Source of the DNA: Nesterenkonia ebinurensis | GTDB lineage: Bacteria > Actinomycetota > Actinomycetes > Actinomycetales > Micrococcaceae | Direction: 5' to 3' | DNA: 64,000 bases | Assembly (NCBI RefSeq): GCF_008711175.1 | Contig: NZ_VWNF01000048.1 | Coordinates: forward strand, 124,001-188,000 | Shown: positions 1 to 8,925 of the stretch, one piece after another | Numbering within the stretch: the first letter of the stretch is position 1 | How the letters are laid out: each line of letters starts with the position of its first letter | Notes under the pieces: generated by a model | Told to the model about the DNA's origin: nothing | Databases searched by the model: none | The model's input: only the letters and a program-made list of their open reading frames with translations | Position numbers and translations under genes: made by a program

Positions 1-41
1 TAGCGGGTGTGGACGCTCGCGGCCCAGATCAGTCGGATCAT
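1..41 (-). CDS. Possible start of a gene leaving the left edge
   Basis: An ATG at 41 opens a leftward frame reading MIRLIWAASVHTR before the window ends. A weak AGGAG-like sequence lies upstream at about 54-58. Only 13 codons are visible, so no product can be named. It may be the next gene of the element or host DNA. Confidence 0.25.
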   Translation of the reverse strand, partial: MIRLIWAASVHTR

Positions 42-212
42 CGTGGACAGTCCTCTCCTGTAGGGGTTCGGTAGCGAACGAACTTCCCTGAGAGGGCCTG
101 CTGCCGGAGCGTGGGCCATGCCGTCGAACCGATCGACGGCGCGTAACTACTGCGCTACCTGCTATTGAGTTTACGACGAACCTCCGACAGGTGGAAGGGA
201 CGCGGCTCATTC

Positions 213-3200
213 CTACAGCGTCGGCGACTCTCGTTCCGTGCTACGCCGTGGTGCCTCGTGTGATGTGTCGATGCCTGTGATTCGGTCGGTCTGGTCGAGT
301 GCACGCCGGGCGCGGGCGGCGTCGATCTTCTGCACGGTGGTTTCCGGTGCAGGGCCGAGTGGTGTGTCGTCGGTGATGCCGTACCGGTCTCGGTAAGCGG
401 CGACCGTGCGGGCGTGCCGTCGCCAAGCAGCGGCCTGTCGCTGGTTACGGGGCGGCGTCCCGAGTGGCTTCGTCCAAGCGGCGTTCTCTTGTCGTGCGGT
501 GTCGAGTACCGCATCTGTGCGATCCTCGATGAGCTTGCGGCGCTCTTCCAGCCCTTGGCGCATGTCAGCGCTCATCGGTCCATCCGCATACGGGACGAGT
601 CCGGCGATCAGACGGGGTGTCCTGCGTGTGCGACCGGAACCGGCGGGGCGTGCGGTGGCGCGGGCGACCCGGTGGTGCAGGACCGAGGCGATGTCGTCAG
701 CATCGGCGAATCCGCGGGCGGCGACCAGTCGCGGGAACAAGGTGTCGAGGTCGTGGTGGTTGGCCTCGGCGCGGCGGAGTTCCGCGGTGAGTGCACCGAA
801 CGCCTCAGACTCGATAGTGGAGTCGGCTTGTTTGGCGGTGAGGCCGGAATTGCGGATGAGGGTGGCCCAGCGGTCGTGTTGCGCGGCGGCGGCGATGGTC
901 TCGTACTCGGCGGCAAGTTGGGCGATCGAGCCCCAGTGTTCGTGCTCGGCGGTGATGGTCTCGTGTGCCGATAGCTCGGCGCCAGTGTGCTGGAGGACCC
1001 CGTAGAGCACGGACCTCTCGGTGGCGTCGGGGTTGTCACCGGGATGCGGGAGGGTGCGGTCATCGGGGCGGTCGAGGATCACATAGGCGCGGTTGGCCTC
1101 TCGGCCGCGGGTCATGGCGACATAGAAATTCTCCCTGGTGGTCGTCGGCTCGACCAAGACATGCGCGGTATCGACAGTGACGCCTTGCGCCCTATGCGCG
1201 GTGACCGCGTAGCCGAGGTCGAGGTGCTCGCTTACGTAGGCGGCGGGCAGCACGATCCCGCCACCGAAGCGGCGGCCGTGTCGGCGGATGGTGACCGATC
1301 CATCCTCACGCACGTCAGTAACCGTCCAGCGTTGGCCGTTGCGGACCCAGTCCTTGCCGTAGCGTAGCCGGCGGTCATTGCGCCGGGTGATCACAGTGTC
1401 TCCCACACCGGCCGCGGTGCCGTTGTTCAGGCCAACTTCGCGGCCCGGTGTGATGGTGCCATCGAGGATCAGATCAGCCCTGGCCCGGTCATTTAAATGC
1501 GTGACGTCCTCGCGGGTCTCGGCGATCAGTAGCGAAGACAGCCCGCGGTCGCCGTCGGCCCGCCACGCCGCATAGGCCGTATCGATCATGGATTCGGCCT
1601 CACCACCGGTGATCCGGCCGTGGTCCAGATAAGTGTCGATCACCTCAGTACGCCCGTGCCGCAGGCCCAGGGATGCGGTCTTTTCCCACTCGTTGACGAA
1701 CCGGTGCACGTCCTCCAGTTCGGGGGCGTCGTCGCGGTCGTGGACCAGTAGCCCGAAGCCACCGCCGGCGTCCACGGACTGGAGTTGTCCGTAGTCCCCG
1801 ACCAGTAGCACCTTCGCTCCGGCGTTCTCGGCCAGGTGGGTGATCCGGTCCAGCGACAGTGTGCCGGCCAGGGAGGCTTCGTCGATGATCACCAGCTGCC
1901 CGGCTTGGAACGTGGTGCCGCGGGTGAGGTGGTTCTGCCACCACTTCGCCGTGTTCTCCGTGGCGATACCCAAGTCATCGGCAAGGACCTGGGCGGCCAC
2001 CGCAGATGGAGCGAGACCGACGACGCTGCCGTGGCCGTGTTCGGCCTCCCAGGCCCGCCGCAACGCGGCCATCGCGGTGGTCTTCCCCGCCCCAGCAGGA
2101 CCAACCAGCACATCGAGCATCCGCCCGGAGACCGCGATCTTCATCAGCGCCTCGGCCTGATCCGCACCGAGCAGCCGGCCCTGACGGTCTGGATTCCGGG
2201 TGATCTTCTCCACCGTGGACAGCGGCACGGCCGGTGCGGTGGTGACGTTGGCTCGGGCCAACAGCCGGTCTTCGGCAGCCAGGAGCTGCTCAGAGGAGTA
2301 GACGGTGGCGTGGCGGGGCCGGAACACCGAGGACCCGTTCGGGCGCTGGAACACCACCGGACTGGAAGCCAGTTCAGGCGGAGTCAGACGCAAAGACGCC
2401 TGTTCGGCGGCATCGGCAATCATCCCCACGATCGCCTCCCGGTCCCGTGCGGTGGCGAAGCGCCAGCCCATGGTCTGGCGGGAGGCTTCGGCGTGCAGGT
2501 TCCAGTGCCGCCAGGTCGCCCGCTTCTCACTGACCTCCTCCACCACCGCCTGCCCAAGCTCGGACACCACGTCCAGGGGAATGTCATCAGCCCGCAGCAA
2601 CATCGCCGCCGGATTCTCCGTCACGGCACGTGCCCATCCGGTCGCCTCCTGACCCAGCACCTGTCCGGCACGGTTGTGCCATTCGGCGCTCAAGTCGGCC
2701 AGCGAGTGGACCTGCTTCTCGGGCCGGGTCGCAAGCGTGGCCTGGGCGCGCAGCTTCACGATGGTCTTCGCCGAAGGCCGCCGTCCATGCTCGGCCACGT
2801 AGCCGTCGATGAGCCGGTCGGTCTCGGCCTCGATGTCCTGCGACCGGGTCGAGAACGCGCCTATCAGGTCCTCACTGACGCCGGTGATCTCCCAGGCGGG
2901 GTTGCGGTCACGGCCCCGGTCGCGGGTCTCCCACTCGATCCCGAACGTCTGAGTGAGCCGGTCGGCCAGCACCGCGTTGTAATGCTCCGAGAGCGCCACA
3001 ACCGCGGCGTGCATCGGCCGCCCGTCCAAGGACCGCCATTTACCATCCAACACGGTCTGGACCTTGTTCGACACGACCACATGGGTGTGGAGCTGCGGGT
3101 CAGAGCCTCGGCTGTCGTAGTGATCAAAGGCCGTGGCGATCAGACCGGCCACATCGACCTGAGCCACCGCCCCGTTACCGGCGGTGGTGCCGGTGCGGGT

Positions 3201-3782
3201 CGCGGCGACCTCCCGCTCCATCAGATCAATCACCTCGGCAATCGCCTCATGATGAGCCTGGGCGATCAACGCCTGCGTACCGGCGTCAGCTACACCCCAG
3301 ATTACGGAGACCGACTTGGGCACCGAGAACGTGTAATCGAACCCCGCCACCGGCTTACGGGGGCCGCGACTGGCCTCCTCGGCCTCGATCTGGGCGACCG
3401 CGGCATCCCGCGCTTCGTGGTCCAGCTCTGCTGGCAGGGCATCCATGCGCTCCTGCACACGCTCGGCGGCTGACTTGTACACAGGGAAGGCCCGCCCGAG
3501 TGCTTGTCCGGTGACAGGGTCACGGCCCATCCCGACCAGCAACTGCAACTGCGCCTCCGACACCTGATCACCAACCACGAGTTGCCCGCCGCCAAGTCCG
3601 GTGAGGCCTGATCCCAGCCAGTGGCCCGGAGGTGTTCCCTCCTCCGCGTAGTACCTCGTCAACGGTGTGGACAGGCTGCGGTCACCATCGCCAGCGGCGA
3701 CCGTGCGCATCAGATACCGCACGCCATCGCCGGCACTGAGCACCCGCATCGAAACCGTCACACACGGTAGGTGAGCCAGCAC
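213..3782 (-). CDS. MobF/TrwC-type conjugative relaxase-helicase
   Basis: This large protein (1189 aa from the GTG at 3782) should nick and unwind the element's DNA for conjugative transfer. The N-terminal third is a TrwC relaxase domain. The tyrosine pair is YY at residues 44-45, and the three-histidine metal site is H221 with LHTH at 231-234. A RecD/TraI-like helicase follows, with Walker A VGPAGAGKTT at 560-569, Walker B IIDEAS near 634 and a UvrD-like C-terminal motif TAHRAQGVT. MobF proteins usually begin close to an LSAGDG motif, so the true start may be the ATG at 3749 (MRVLSAGDG) rather than 3782. It is the leftmost backbone gene and is read away from the AraC gene. No accessory nicking protein was recognised beside it. 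Confidence 0.93.
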   Translation of the reverse strand: MLAHLPCVTVSMRVLSAGDGVRYLMRTVAAGDGDRSLSTPLTRYYAEEGTPPGHWLGSGLTGLGGGQLVVGDQVSEAQLQLLVGMGRDPVTGQALGRAFPVYKSAAERVQERMDALPAELDHEARDAAVAQIEAEEASRGPRKPVAGFDYTFSVPKSVSVIWGVADAGTQALIAQAHHEAIAEVIDLMEREVAATRTGTTAGNGAVAQVDVAGLIATAFDHYDSRGSDPQLHTHVVVSNKVQTVLDGKWRSLDGRPMHAAVVALSEHYNAVLADRLTQTFGIEWETRDRGRDRNPAWEITGVSEDLIGAFSTRSQDIEAETDRLIDGYVAEHGRRPSAKTIVKLRAQATLATRPEKQVHSLADLSAEWHNRAGQVLGQEATGWARAVTENPAAMLLRADDIPLDVVSELGQAVVEEVSEKRATWRHWNLHAEASRQTMGWRFATARDREAIVGMIADAAEQASLRLTPPELASSPVVFQRPNGSSVFRPRHATVYSSEQLLAAEDRLLARANVTTAPAVPLSTVEKITRNPDRQGRLLGADQAEALMKIAVSGRMLDVLVGPAGAGKTTAMAALRRAWEAEHGHGSVVGLAPSAVAAQVLADDLGIATENTAKWWQNHLTRGTTFQAGQLVIIDEASLAGTLSLDRITHLAENAGAKVLLVGDYGQLQSVDAGGGFGLLVHDRDDAPELEDVHRFVNEWEKTASLGLRHGRTEVIDTYLDHGRITGGEAESMIDTAYAAWRADGDRGLSSLLIAETREDVTHLNDRARADLILDGTITPGREVGLNNGTAAGVGDTVITRRNDRRLRYGKDWVRNGQRWTVTDVREDGSVTIRRHGRRFGGGIVLPAAYVSEHLDLGYAVTAHRAQGVTVDTAHVLVEPTTTRENFYVAMTRGREANRAYVILDRPDDRTLPHPGDNPDATERSVLYGVLQHTGAELSAHETITAEHEHWGSIAQLAAEYETIAAAAQHDRWATLIRNSGLTAKQADSTIESEAFGALTAELRRAEANHHDLDTLFPRLVAARGFADADDIASVLHHRVARATARPAGSGRTRRTPRLIAGLVPYADGPMSADMRQGLEERRKLIEDRTDAVLDTARQENAAWTKPLGTPPRNQRQAAAWRRHARTVAAYRDRYGITDDTPLGPAPETTVQKIDAARARRALDQTDRITGIDTSHEAPRRSTERESPTL

Positions 3783-3970
3783 GCCGCCACGAGTACGCCA
3801 CTATCAACCATCATCGCGGAGGCGTGTTTGCGTCCGTGTAGTGACCTTCAGGGTGCGGAGATAGTTAGGCAAGGGGCGTCCTCCGGCTGTATTAGGTAGA
3901 GCACGCCATAAAGGTGCTGACAGTGCCATCGATAGTTACGAGGTTGCGGAGTGCGAGGTGCGTTATGTTG
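3783..3970. other. Relaxase upstream region, possible oriT
   Basis: These 188 bases lie between the relaxase start and the AraC stop codon. They hold imperfect direct repeats: GATAGTTA occurs near 3860 and again near 3931, each close to a GCGGAG sequence. Origins of transfer for MobF systems commonly lie beside the relaxase gene, so this is the first place to look for oriT. No nick site or strong hairpin could be assigned by eye. Confidence 0.25.
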
Positions 3971-4876
3971 CTATGTTGGGCGTCCGTACGCGTTACGGTA
4001 CTGACTCGGGCTCAGCCCGGTGTATTCCTTGAAGGCGTCATGGGCGCGGGAGCGACTCGACCAACCAGCCAACCGGCCGGCCTCGCTGATCGGGGCGTCG
4101 GTATCGCGCAGCAGTCGTGCCATCTCGGCCGTGCGCAGGCGAATCTGATAGGTCCGAGGTGTCACTCCAAAGGCGTCGGAGAATACCCTACTGAGCTGCT
4201 TGGGTGAAAGGTGAACCTTCGCGGCAAGTTCCATCAGCGGCCACGAGCGGATCGGATCTTCGCGCAGCACTGCCTGTATCTGTAGTGCTTCGGGCCGGAC
4301 CGGAGCAAGCCGGTGACGCCTCAGCCGCTTTTGCTGCGCGTACACCGGTCGGGTAGCAGCCTTCACACGGGGCGTCACGACGTCGAGGACGGCAAACAGG
4401 AGAGATTGCATCCGGTGGAAGCGTTCAGGTACCGGTCCTCGGAGGCTGAGCGCGACCAGTTCATCGAGCCATGGCATAAGCATTCCTGAACGGTGTTCAC
4501 CCAGATGTAGTATCTGGGAAGGCTCAGCACAAAGTTCCTCGGCGAAGTCGGCCGCTTCCCAGCGATCGGTGAGCAGTTGGCGGTGTTGCCAGAAGACCTG
4601 GTCGATCACATAGTCGCGGTCAAGATAGATGGTGGTCAATGTGACAGAGCCTTCGGGTTGGCTTCCGCAAAGCGTGTTCGCTCCGAGCAGGATCACATCG
4701 CCGACCCTGACCGGCTGCTCACCGAAGTCGCTGAGGATGATCGCCGAGCCGTGCCGGACAATAACTAGCCTCACACAGTCAAAAGCAACAGGCGGCACGG
4801 GGCGGTGGATGCTCTGACTGCAGGCGGTAATCGGAAGGCTGCTCCCCCGGTGCGGTACACGGACGTCGATGGCCAT
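3971..4876 (-). CDS. AraC-family transcriptional regulator, copy 1
   Basis: A 301-aa regulator with an N-terminal cupin-like sensor region (a glycine-rich turn, VGDVILLGAN, near residue 64) and a C-terminal double helix-turn-helix. The AraC signature is clear: HLSPKQLSRVFSDAFG, then the second helix pair ending AGWSSRSRAHDAFKEYTGLSP. I chose the ATG at 4876 because the next in-frame start (4924) falls inside a perfect palindrome at 4903-4937. A paralogue with nearly the same DNA-binding half lies at 26584-27480, at the far end of the cargo. It sits directly upstream of the relaxase in the same direction, so control of transfer genes is plausible, but that is inference. Confidence 0.85.
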   Translation of the reverse strand: MAIDVRVPHRGSSLPITACSQSIHRPVPPVAFDCVRLVIVRHGSAIILSDFGEQPVRVGDVILLGANTLCGSQPEGSVTLTTIYLDRDYVIDQVFWQHRQLLTDRWEAADFAEELCAEPSQILHLGEHRSGMLMPWLDELVALSLRGPVPERFHRMQSLLFAVLDVVTPRVKAATRPVYAQQKRLRRHRLAPVRPEALQIQAVLREDPIRSWPLMELAAKVHLSPKQLSRVFSDAFGVTPRTYQIRLRTAEMARLLRDTDAPISEAGRLAGWSSRSRAHDAFKEYTGLSPSQYRNAYGRPT

Positions 4877-4902
4877 GGTCACTGTCTTTTTGATGACAGG
4901 CA

Positions 4903-4937
4903 GGCTGGTCGGACGGTGCGGCACCGTCCGACCAGCC
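4903..4937. promoter_or_regulatory. Perfect 17-bp inverted repeat
   Basis: Two 17-base arms are exact reverse complements separated by one base (left arm GGCTGGTCGGACGGTGC). The palindrome lies between the end of the ABC operon (5008) and the AraC start (4876), both on the minus strand. It could be a terminator for the exporter operon or an operator of the AraC protein. No T-run follows on either strand, and a one-base loop is too tight for an ideal hairpin, which slightly favours an operator. Confidence 0.6.
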
Positions 4938-5007
4938 TTCGCGGTGCGCCCTCCACACGCCGCGAGTCATGGGCTGCTTCCTAGCAAGGCGGTGTGTCTG
5001 TGGGGAG

Positions 5008-5760
5008 TCATGTGTCCCGCGAGCTGGCTGAGATCATCGAGGGCAACAGGAACGTGAGGGTCCATCCAAGGAGGACTAGCCAGGCGAGGGCGGCGGGCGG
5101 GGCGGTCTCGGGTGTGGCGGCGAACCAGAGGGTGTACGAGGCGATATCGGGCAGGAAATACCAGTCTTGTCCTTGCAGCAGAGGACTGATGATCAGCAGG
5201 TAGACCAGCAGGATCGCCGCGGCGGGAATGGCTTTGCGGATCAGGAATCCCAGTGCGGAACTGAGGATGGCCATGAGGGTGAGGTACCCAGCGGCACTGA
5301 GCGTGATCCGCACTGCCAATGTCAGATCGATATTGTCCAGCGATGTCCCGGCGATGAGAAGTATCGTGGCGATGCTGGTGAGAACTGTGACGATAGCGCC
5401 GGTGAAGGCCAGCGGGATTAGTGCGGTGGTAGCTGCCAGGCGTTGGACAGTGCGGTCGGGGATGGCGACCAGCGTGGTGCGGATCTGTCCGCCAATGTAC
5501 TCAGAGGTCGCGGCGATGACACCCAGGAGAAAGAACCCTACCTGGGTCCAGGTCACGGCAGTCACGCCATAGTCCAGGATGTTGACGCCTGAGTCGGGAT
5601 CAATGTTCGCGTTGGTGCCGAAGGCGATCGACAACACGATGGTCAGGACGAGGGTTCCGGCCAGCACGAGCCAGATCGCCGGTAGTGAGCATAGTTTCGA
5701 GATCTCGGCTCGGACGGCGTGTACGAACGCTGCGGCGTGTGTGTGCATTGCGTTGGTCAT
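5008..5760 (-). CDS. ABC-2 type exporter permease
   Basis: A 250-aa integral membrane protein with about six hydrophobic segments, typical of ABC-2 permeases that pair with a separate ATPase. The first helix follows a short cytoplasmic N-terminus (AEISKLCSLPAIWLVL), and a long periplasmic stretch carries NANIDPDSG. Its start overlaps the stop of the next permease by four bases (ATGA), and the two N-termini share a xEISKL/xEVSKL...P-x-WL pattern, so they look like diverged duplicates forming a heterodimer. The substrate is unknown. The context of an adjacent NarL-type two-component system suggests export of, or resistance to, a toxic compound. Confidence 0.85.
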   Translation of the reverse strand: MTNAMHTHAAAFVHAVRAEISKLCSLPAIWLVLAGTLVLTIVLSIAFGTNANIDPDSGVNILDYGVTAVTWTQVGFFLLGVIAATSEYIGGQIRTTLVAIPDRTVQRLAATTALIPLAFTGAIVTVLTSIATILLIAGTSLDNIDLTLAVRITLSAAGYLTLMAILSSALGFLIRKAIPAAAILLVYLLIISPLLQGQDWYFLPDIASYTLWFAATPETAPPAALAWLVLLGWTLTFLLPSMISASSRDT

Positions 5761-6485
5761 GCGTCCCTCCGGGAGAACACCGCGCCGGCGACGATGAGCA
5801 GTGCGGTGACCCAGGCGGTCATGATGAGCCCGCCGGTCAGCGGTGCGATCTCTACCCCGGTGCGCAGGGTGGTGAACATGCGCATCCCCGCCAGATCGGG
5901 CAGGTAGTTCGCCGCGGCGATGCTCTGGGCGAGCAGGTAGGTCACGGTCACTGCCGAGGAGTTCGCGACCAGGATCGCCATTGGGATGATCCCGTTGCGG
6001 GTCACCACGGTCAGGCCGAACCCCAGCAGTGCCATGAGCACCCAGTAAGCCACCGCACCTCCCAAGCGCGTAAACGCGTGGGCGTCCAGTACGGGTGCCT
6101 GGTCCCCAAGGAGAAGCTGAACGGTGGCGAAGACCATCCCGATGGCCAGGACGGCCAGCAGCACCGTGGCAAGGATGACCGCTGCCGTCTTCGCCAACAG
6201 CACCTTCGTCCGAGAGGGGATGACAGTCAGGGTGGTGGTGATCTGCCTCCCGCCGGCCGATTCTTCTCCCTCGGTGGTGTACTCGCTGCCGATCGCAGCC
6301 ACCCCGAGGATGATGGCCCCTAGTACACCGACGGCCAGTTCGGAGAAGCCGGTGTCCGGGCCAGACTCGGAGGTTAGACTGGTGATCACCGCGATCACGG
6401 TGGGCACGAGGAGCCCGGCAGCGAAGGCGAGCCAGACGAATGGCAGCGTGGCGAGTTTGGACACCTCTGCGAGTACGGCTCTCAT
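5757..6485 (-). CDS. ABC-2 type exporter permease
   Basis: The second permease (242 aa) of the exporter, with the same layout of about six membrane helices and an opening AEVSKLATLPFVWLAFAAGL that parallels its partner. It overlaps both neighbours by four bases, so all three exporter genes are translationally coupled in the order ATPase, permease, permease. The loop GEESAGGRQITTTLTVIP resembles the conserved cytoplasmic coupling region of ABC-2 permeases, and its partner has a similar GGQIRTTLVAIP there. It should act in the cytoplasmic membrane as half of the translocation pore. Confidence 0.85.
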   Translation of the reverse strand: MRAVLAEVSKLATLPFVWLAFAAGLLVPTVIAVITSLTSESGPDTGFSELAVGVLGAIILGVAAIGSEYTTEGEESAGGRQITTTLTVIPSRTKVLLAKTAAVILATVLLAVLAIGMVFATVQLLLGDQAPVLDAHAFTRLGGAVAYWVLMALLGFGLTVVTRNGIIPMAILVANSSAVTVTYLLAQSIAAANYLPDLAGMRMFTTLRTGVEIAPLTGGLIMTAWVTALLIVAGAVFSRRDA

Positions 6486-7189
6486 CGTGTGCTCTTCTCA
6501 GCGGTGAGGGAGAAAAACGCGTCTTCGAGATTCCTGTGTGTCCCGGTGACCTCGTCCAGAGTGCCGTTGGCGACGATGCGGCCCTCGCGGATGATCACCA
6601 CGTCATCGACGGTCTCGGCGAGTTCTCCCAGCAGGTGCGAGGACAGCAGCACCGTGCGCCCGGCCTCGGCTTGGTCGCGCAGAAACTGTCTGATCCAGCG
6701 GATGCCTTCGGGATCCAGTCCGTTGACCGGCTCATCGAGCACCAGTGCCGCGGGGTCGGCCAGTAGTGCGGCGGCCAGGCCTAGTCGGCGTCCCATGCCC
6801 AGCGAGTAGGTGGACACACGCTTGTTTCCCGCCTCAGCGATTCCAACTAGTTCCAACATCTCTTCGACGCGGTCGTTGCTGAGACCGGCCGAACGCGCCA
6901 CCCAACGAAGGTGAGCCCGGCCGGTGCGGGAGCGGTGCGCTCCGGACCCATCCAGCACCGCGCCGATACTGCGCAGAGGCTCGCGCAGGGTCGCAAATCG
7001 CTTCCCGTCCACTAGGGCGGAACCTGAGGTGGGTCGGTCCAGGCCGAGCAGGATACGCAGCGTCGAGGACTTCCCCGCCCCGTTAGGTCCGAGGAAACCG
7101 GTAACTCTCCCAGGCCGAGCCTCGAAGGTGATGTCGGTGAGGATCTGGTGGTCACCTCGGGTCTTGGTCAACTGTTCGAAGGTCAGCAT
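6482..7189 (-). CDS. ABC transporter ATP-binding protein
   Basis: A 235-aa ATPase of the drug/lantibiotic-exporter type. Visible motifs are Walker A GPNGAGKSS, signature YSLGMGRRLGLAAAL (a degenerate LSGGQ), Walker B LVLDEPVNGLDP and the H-loop LLSSHLLGEL. The frame stays open upstream to 7291, but homologous ATPases begin at the MLTFEQL-like sequence, so I place the start at the ATG at 7189. It heads the exporter operon and is read divergently from the histidine kinase at 7341. The LGMGRRL signature is common in BcrA-like ATPases, which fits a peptide or antibiotic exporter. Confidence 0.88.
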   Translation of the reverse strand: MLTFEQLTKTRGDHQILTDITFEARPGRVTGFLGPNGAGKSSTLRILLGLDRPTSGSALVDGKRFATLREPLRSIGAVLDGSGAHRSRTGRAHLRWVARSAGLSNDRVEEMLELVGIAEAGNKRVSTYSLGMGRRLGLAAALLADPAALVLDEPVNGLDPEGIRWIRQFLRDQAEAGRTVLLSSHLLGELAETVDDVVIIREGRIVANGTLDEVTGTHRNLEDAFFSLTAEKSTR

Positions 7190-7292
7190 GATGTCAATGG
7201 CACCAGCTCTATCAACCACATTCATCGCAGCCAAGGGTGGTCTTGGTCCGCTCGTCTCACCCCGGGGTGTGTCACCGTCAGTAACGAGCACT

Positions 7293-7312
7293 CCTCACCC
7301 TGTGGTGTGAGG
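7293..7312. promoter_or_regulatory. Short inverted repeat between exporter and two-component genes
   Basis: CCTCAC and GTGAGG are separated by eight bases in the gap between the divergent exporter and kinase genes. The position suits binding by the response regulator encoded at 8198. A six-base repeat of this kind can also occur by chance. Confidence 0.3.
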
Positions 7313-7340
7313 ACACGACCAGGCATGCTTTCTACGATGG

Positions 7341-8201
7341 ATGAGTATGGAGCACCGAGGACGCCCTTCACGGGACTCACGCGCATGGCTGATCGCCACC
7401 GGCGTGCTCGTGGTGCTCCTGCTCGCCTTACTCGCCCTGGGGCAGGATTCGCCCTACCTGATCGTGGCTCTTTCACTCATCGTGGCTGCCGCGGTACTGA
7501 TTACGACCTGGGCGTTCGTGCGCAGCCGTGCCCAACGCCGCATTTACGAAGACCAACTCACCGCCTGGGCATCGGAGAGAGCAGTTCAAACCGAGCGACT
7601 GCGAATCGCCCGGGACCTGCACGATCTGGCCTCCCACGGACTGGGGCTGATGACCGTACGAGCGGCCACCGCGACCCTGACCGGCGAAGAGGACGACGCC
7701 GAACGCCGCCGGGCCCTGACCGACATTGAACGCCTCGGACGAGAGACCACCACCGAACTGCGTCGCATGCTCGCCCTGCTACGTAGCAACGACGAGACCC
7801 CAGCACCACTGCAACCTGTCGATTCGCTGGCCGAGCTGCCACGCATCATCGACCACGCCCGACGAGCCGGGCTGACCATCACCGTCCACCAGGACGATCT
7901 CGGCGACCTCGCTCCCGGAGTTCAGTTGACCCTCTGCGCGATCATCCGCGAGGCACTGGCGAACACCCTCCAGCACGCCGGCCCCACCACCGTAGACCTC
8001 ACTATCCAGCGCACCGGGGAGGCGGTCAGTGTCGATGTGCGCGATGCCGGACCGGTGCCAGATTGGCGGCCACATCCTGGGACGGGCAACGGCCTACGTG
8101 GCCTGCACGAACGGCTCACCATCCACCACGGCACCCTGACCACCGGGCAGGTCGATGACGGCTTCCGACTGCTGGCCCAGCTTCCCGAAAAGAGCACATG
8201 A
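7341..8201 (+). CDS. Sensor histidine kinase, NarL/DesK class
   Basis: A 286-aa membrane kinase. Two hydrophobic segments (about residues 16-33 and 38-60) with a very short loop between them make an intramembrane-sensing layout. The HisKA_3 phospho-acceptor is H94 in RIARDLHDLASHG, and the C-terminal ATPase domain shows the G-box GNGLRGLHERL near residue 252. It overlaps the response regulator by four bases. Kinases of this class beside ABC-2 exporters usually sense cell-envelope stress and switch on the exporter. The facing exporter operon is the likely target here, by context only. Confidence 0.88.
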   Translation: MSMEHRGRPSRDSRAWLIATGVLVVLLLALLALGQDSPYLIVALSLIVAAAVLITTWAFVRSRAQRRIYEDQLTAWASERAVQTERLRIARDLHDLASHGLGLMTVRAATATLTGEEDDAERRRALTDIERLGRETTTELRRMLALLRSNDETPAPLQPVDSLAELPRIIDHARRAGLTITVHQDDLGDLAPGVQLTLCAIIREALANTLQHAGPTTVDLTIQRTGEAVSVDVRDAGPVPDWRPHPGTGNGLRGLHERLTIHHGTLTTGQVDDGFRLLAQLPEKST

Positions 8202-8902
8202 CAGCACAAGAGTCCATCCAATCCGACGAGACGGTGCGGCTGCTGCTGGTCGATGACCAGACGCTGCTACGTCACAGCCTGCGTATCGCCATTGACCGTG
8301 AACCTGACCTGGCTGTCGTCGGTGAAGCAGGAACCGGCAACGAAGCCATCACTCGGGCTCGCGACCTGCGGCCCGACCTGGTGCTCATGGACATCCGCAT
8401 GCCCGACGGTGACGGCATCCACGCCACCGAGCAGATCACCAACACATTAGATCTCGCCCACACCCGAGTGCTGGTGCTATCCATGTTCGAGATCGATGAC
8501 TACGTCTACGGTGCCTTACGCGCGGGAGCCAGCGGATTTCTCCTCAAAGACGCCCGCCCTGACCAACTCATCGACGCCATCCACCGGGTCCATCACGGCG
8601 AATCCCTGTTCGCCCCCAACGTCCTGACCACCCTCATTGAACACTTTCTCGACCACCGCGCCCCGAGAAAGCCGATGCAGGTAGAACGACTCACCGCCAG
8701 GGAAACCGAGGTCCTGACACTGGTGGGACGAGGACTGTCCAACATCGAAATCTCCCGGGAGCTCACCGTCTCCCACAACACCGTCAAGACCCACATCAGC
8801 AGCCTGCTCGCCAAGCTCGACGCCCGCGACCGCGCTCAGCTCGTCATCGCTGCCTACGAGCACAGGCTGATCACCCCCACAGCCCAGAACCCGACCACCT
8901 GA
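8198..8902 (+). CDS. LuxR/NarL-family response regulator
   Basis: A 234-aa response regulator. The receiver domain has the acidic pair in LLLVDDQ and phospho-acceptor D65 in LVLMDIRMPDG, with the conserved lysine in FLLKDARP. A C-terminal LuxR helix-turn-helix reads LTARETEVLTLVGRGLSN and then SHNTVKTHISSLLAKL. Its ATG overlaps the kinase stop, so the pair is translated together. The 20-base gap at 7293-7312 is a candidate binding site. Confidence 0.9.
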   Translation: MTAQESIQSDETVRLLLVDDQTLLRHSLRIAIDREPDLAVVGEAGTGNEAITRARDLRPDLVLMDIRMPDGDGIHATEQITNTLDLAHTRVLVLSMFEIDDYVYGALRAGASGFLLKDARPDQLIDAIHRVHHGESLFAPNVLTTLIEHFLDHRAPRKPMQVERLTARETEVLTLVGRGLSNIEISRELTVSHNTVKTHISSLLAKLDARDRAQLVIAAYEHRLITPTAQNPTT

Positions 8903-8925
8903 GCGTCACCGGAGAGATAACACTG

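Noticed and set aside
1836-3473. Long forward open frame (545 codons) opposite the relaxase gene
   Set aside because: It is the mirror of a GC-rich coding frame; the product is glycine/arginine/histidine-rich without domains, while the opposite strand has clear relaxase motifs.
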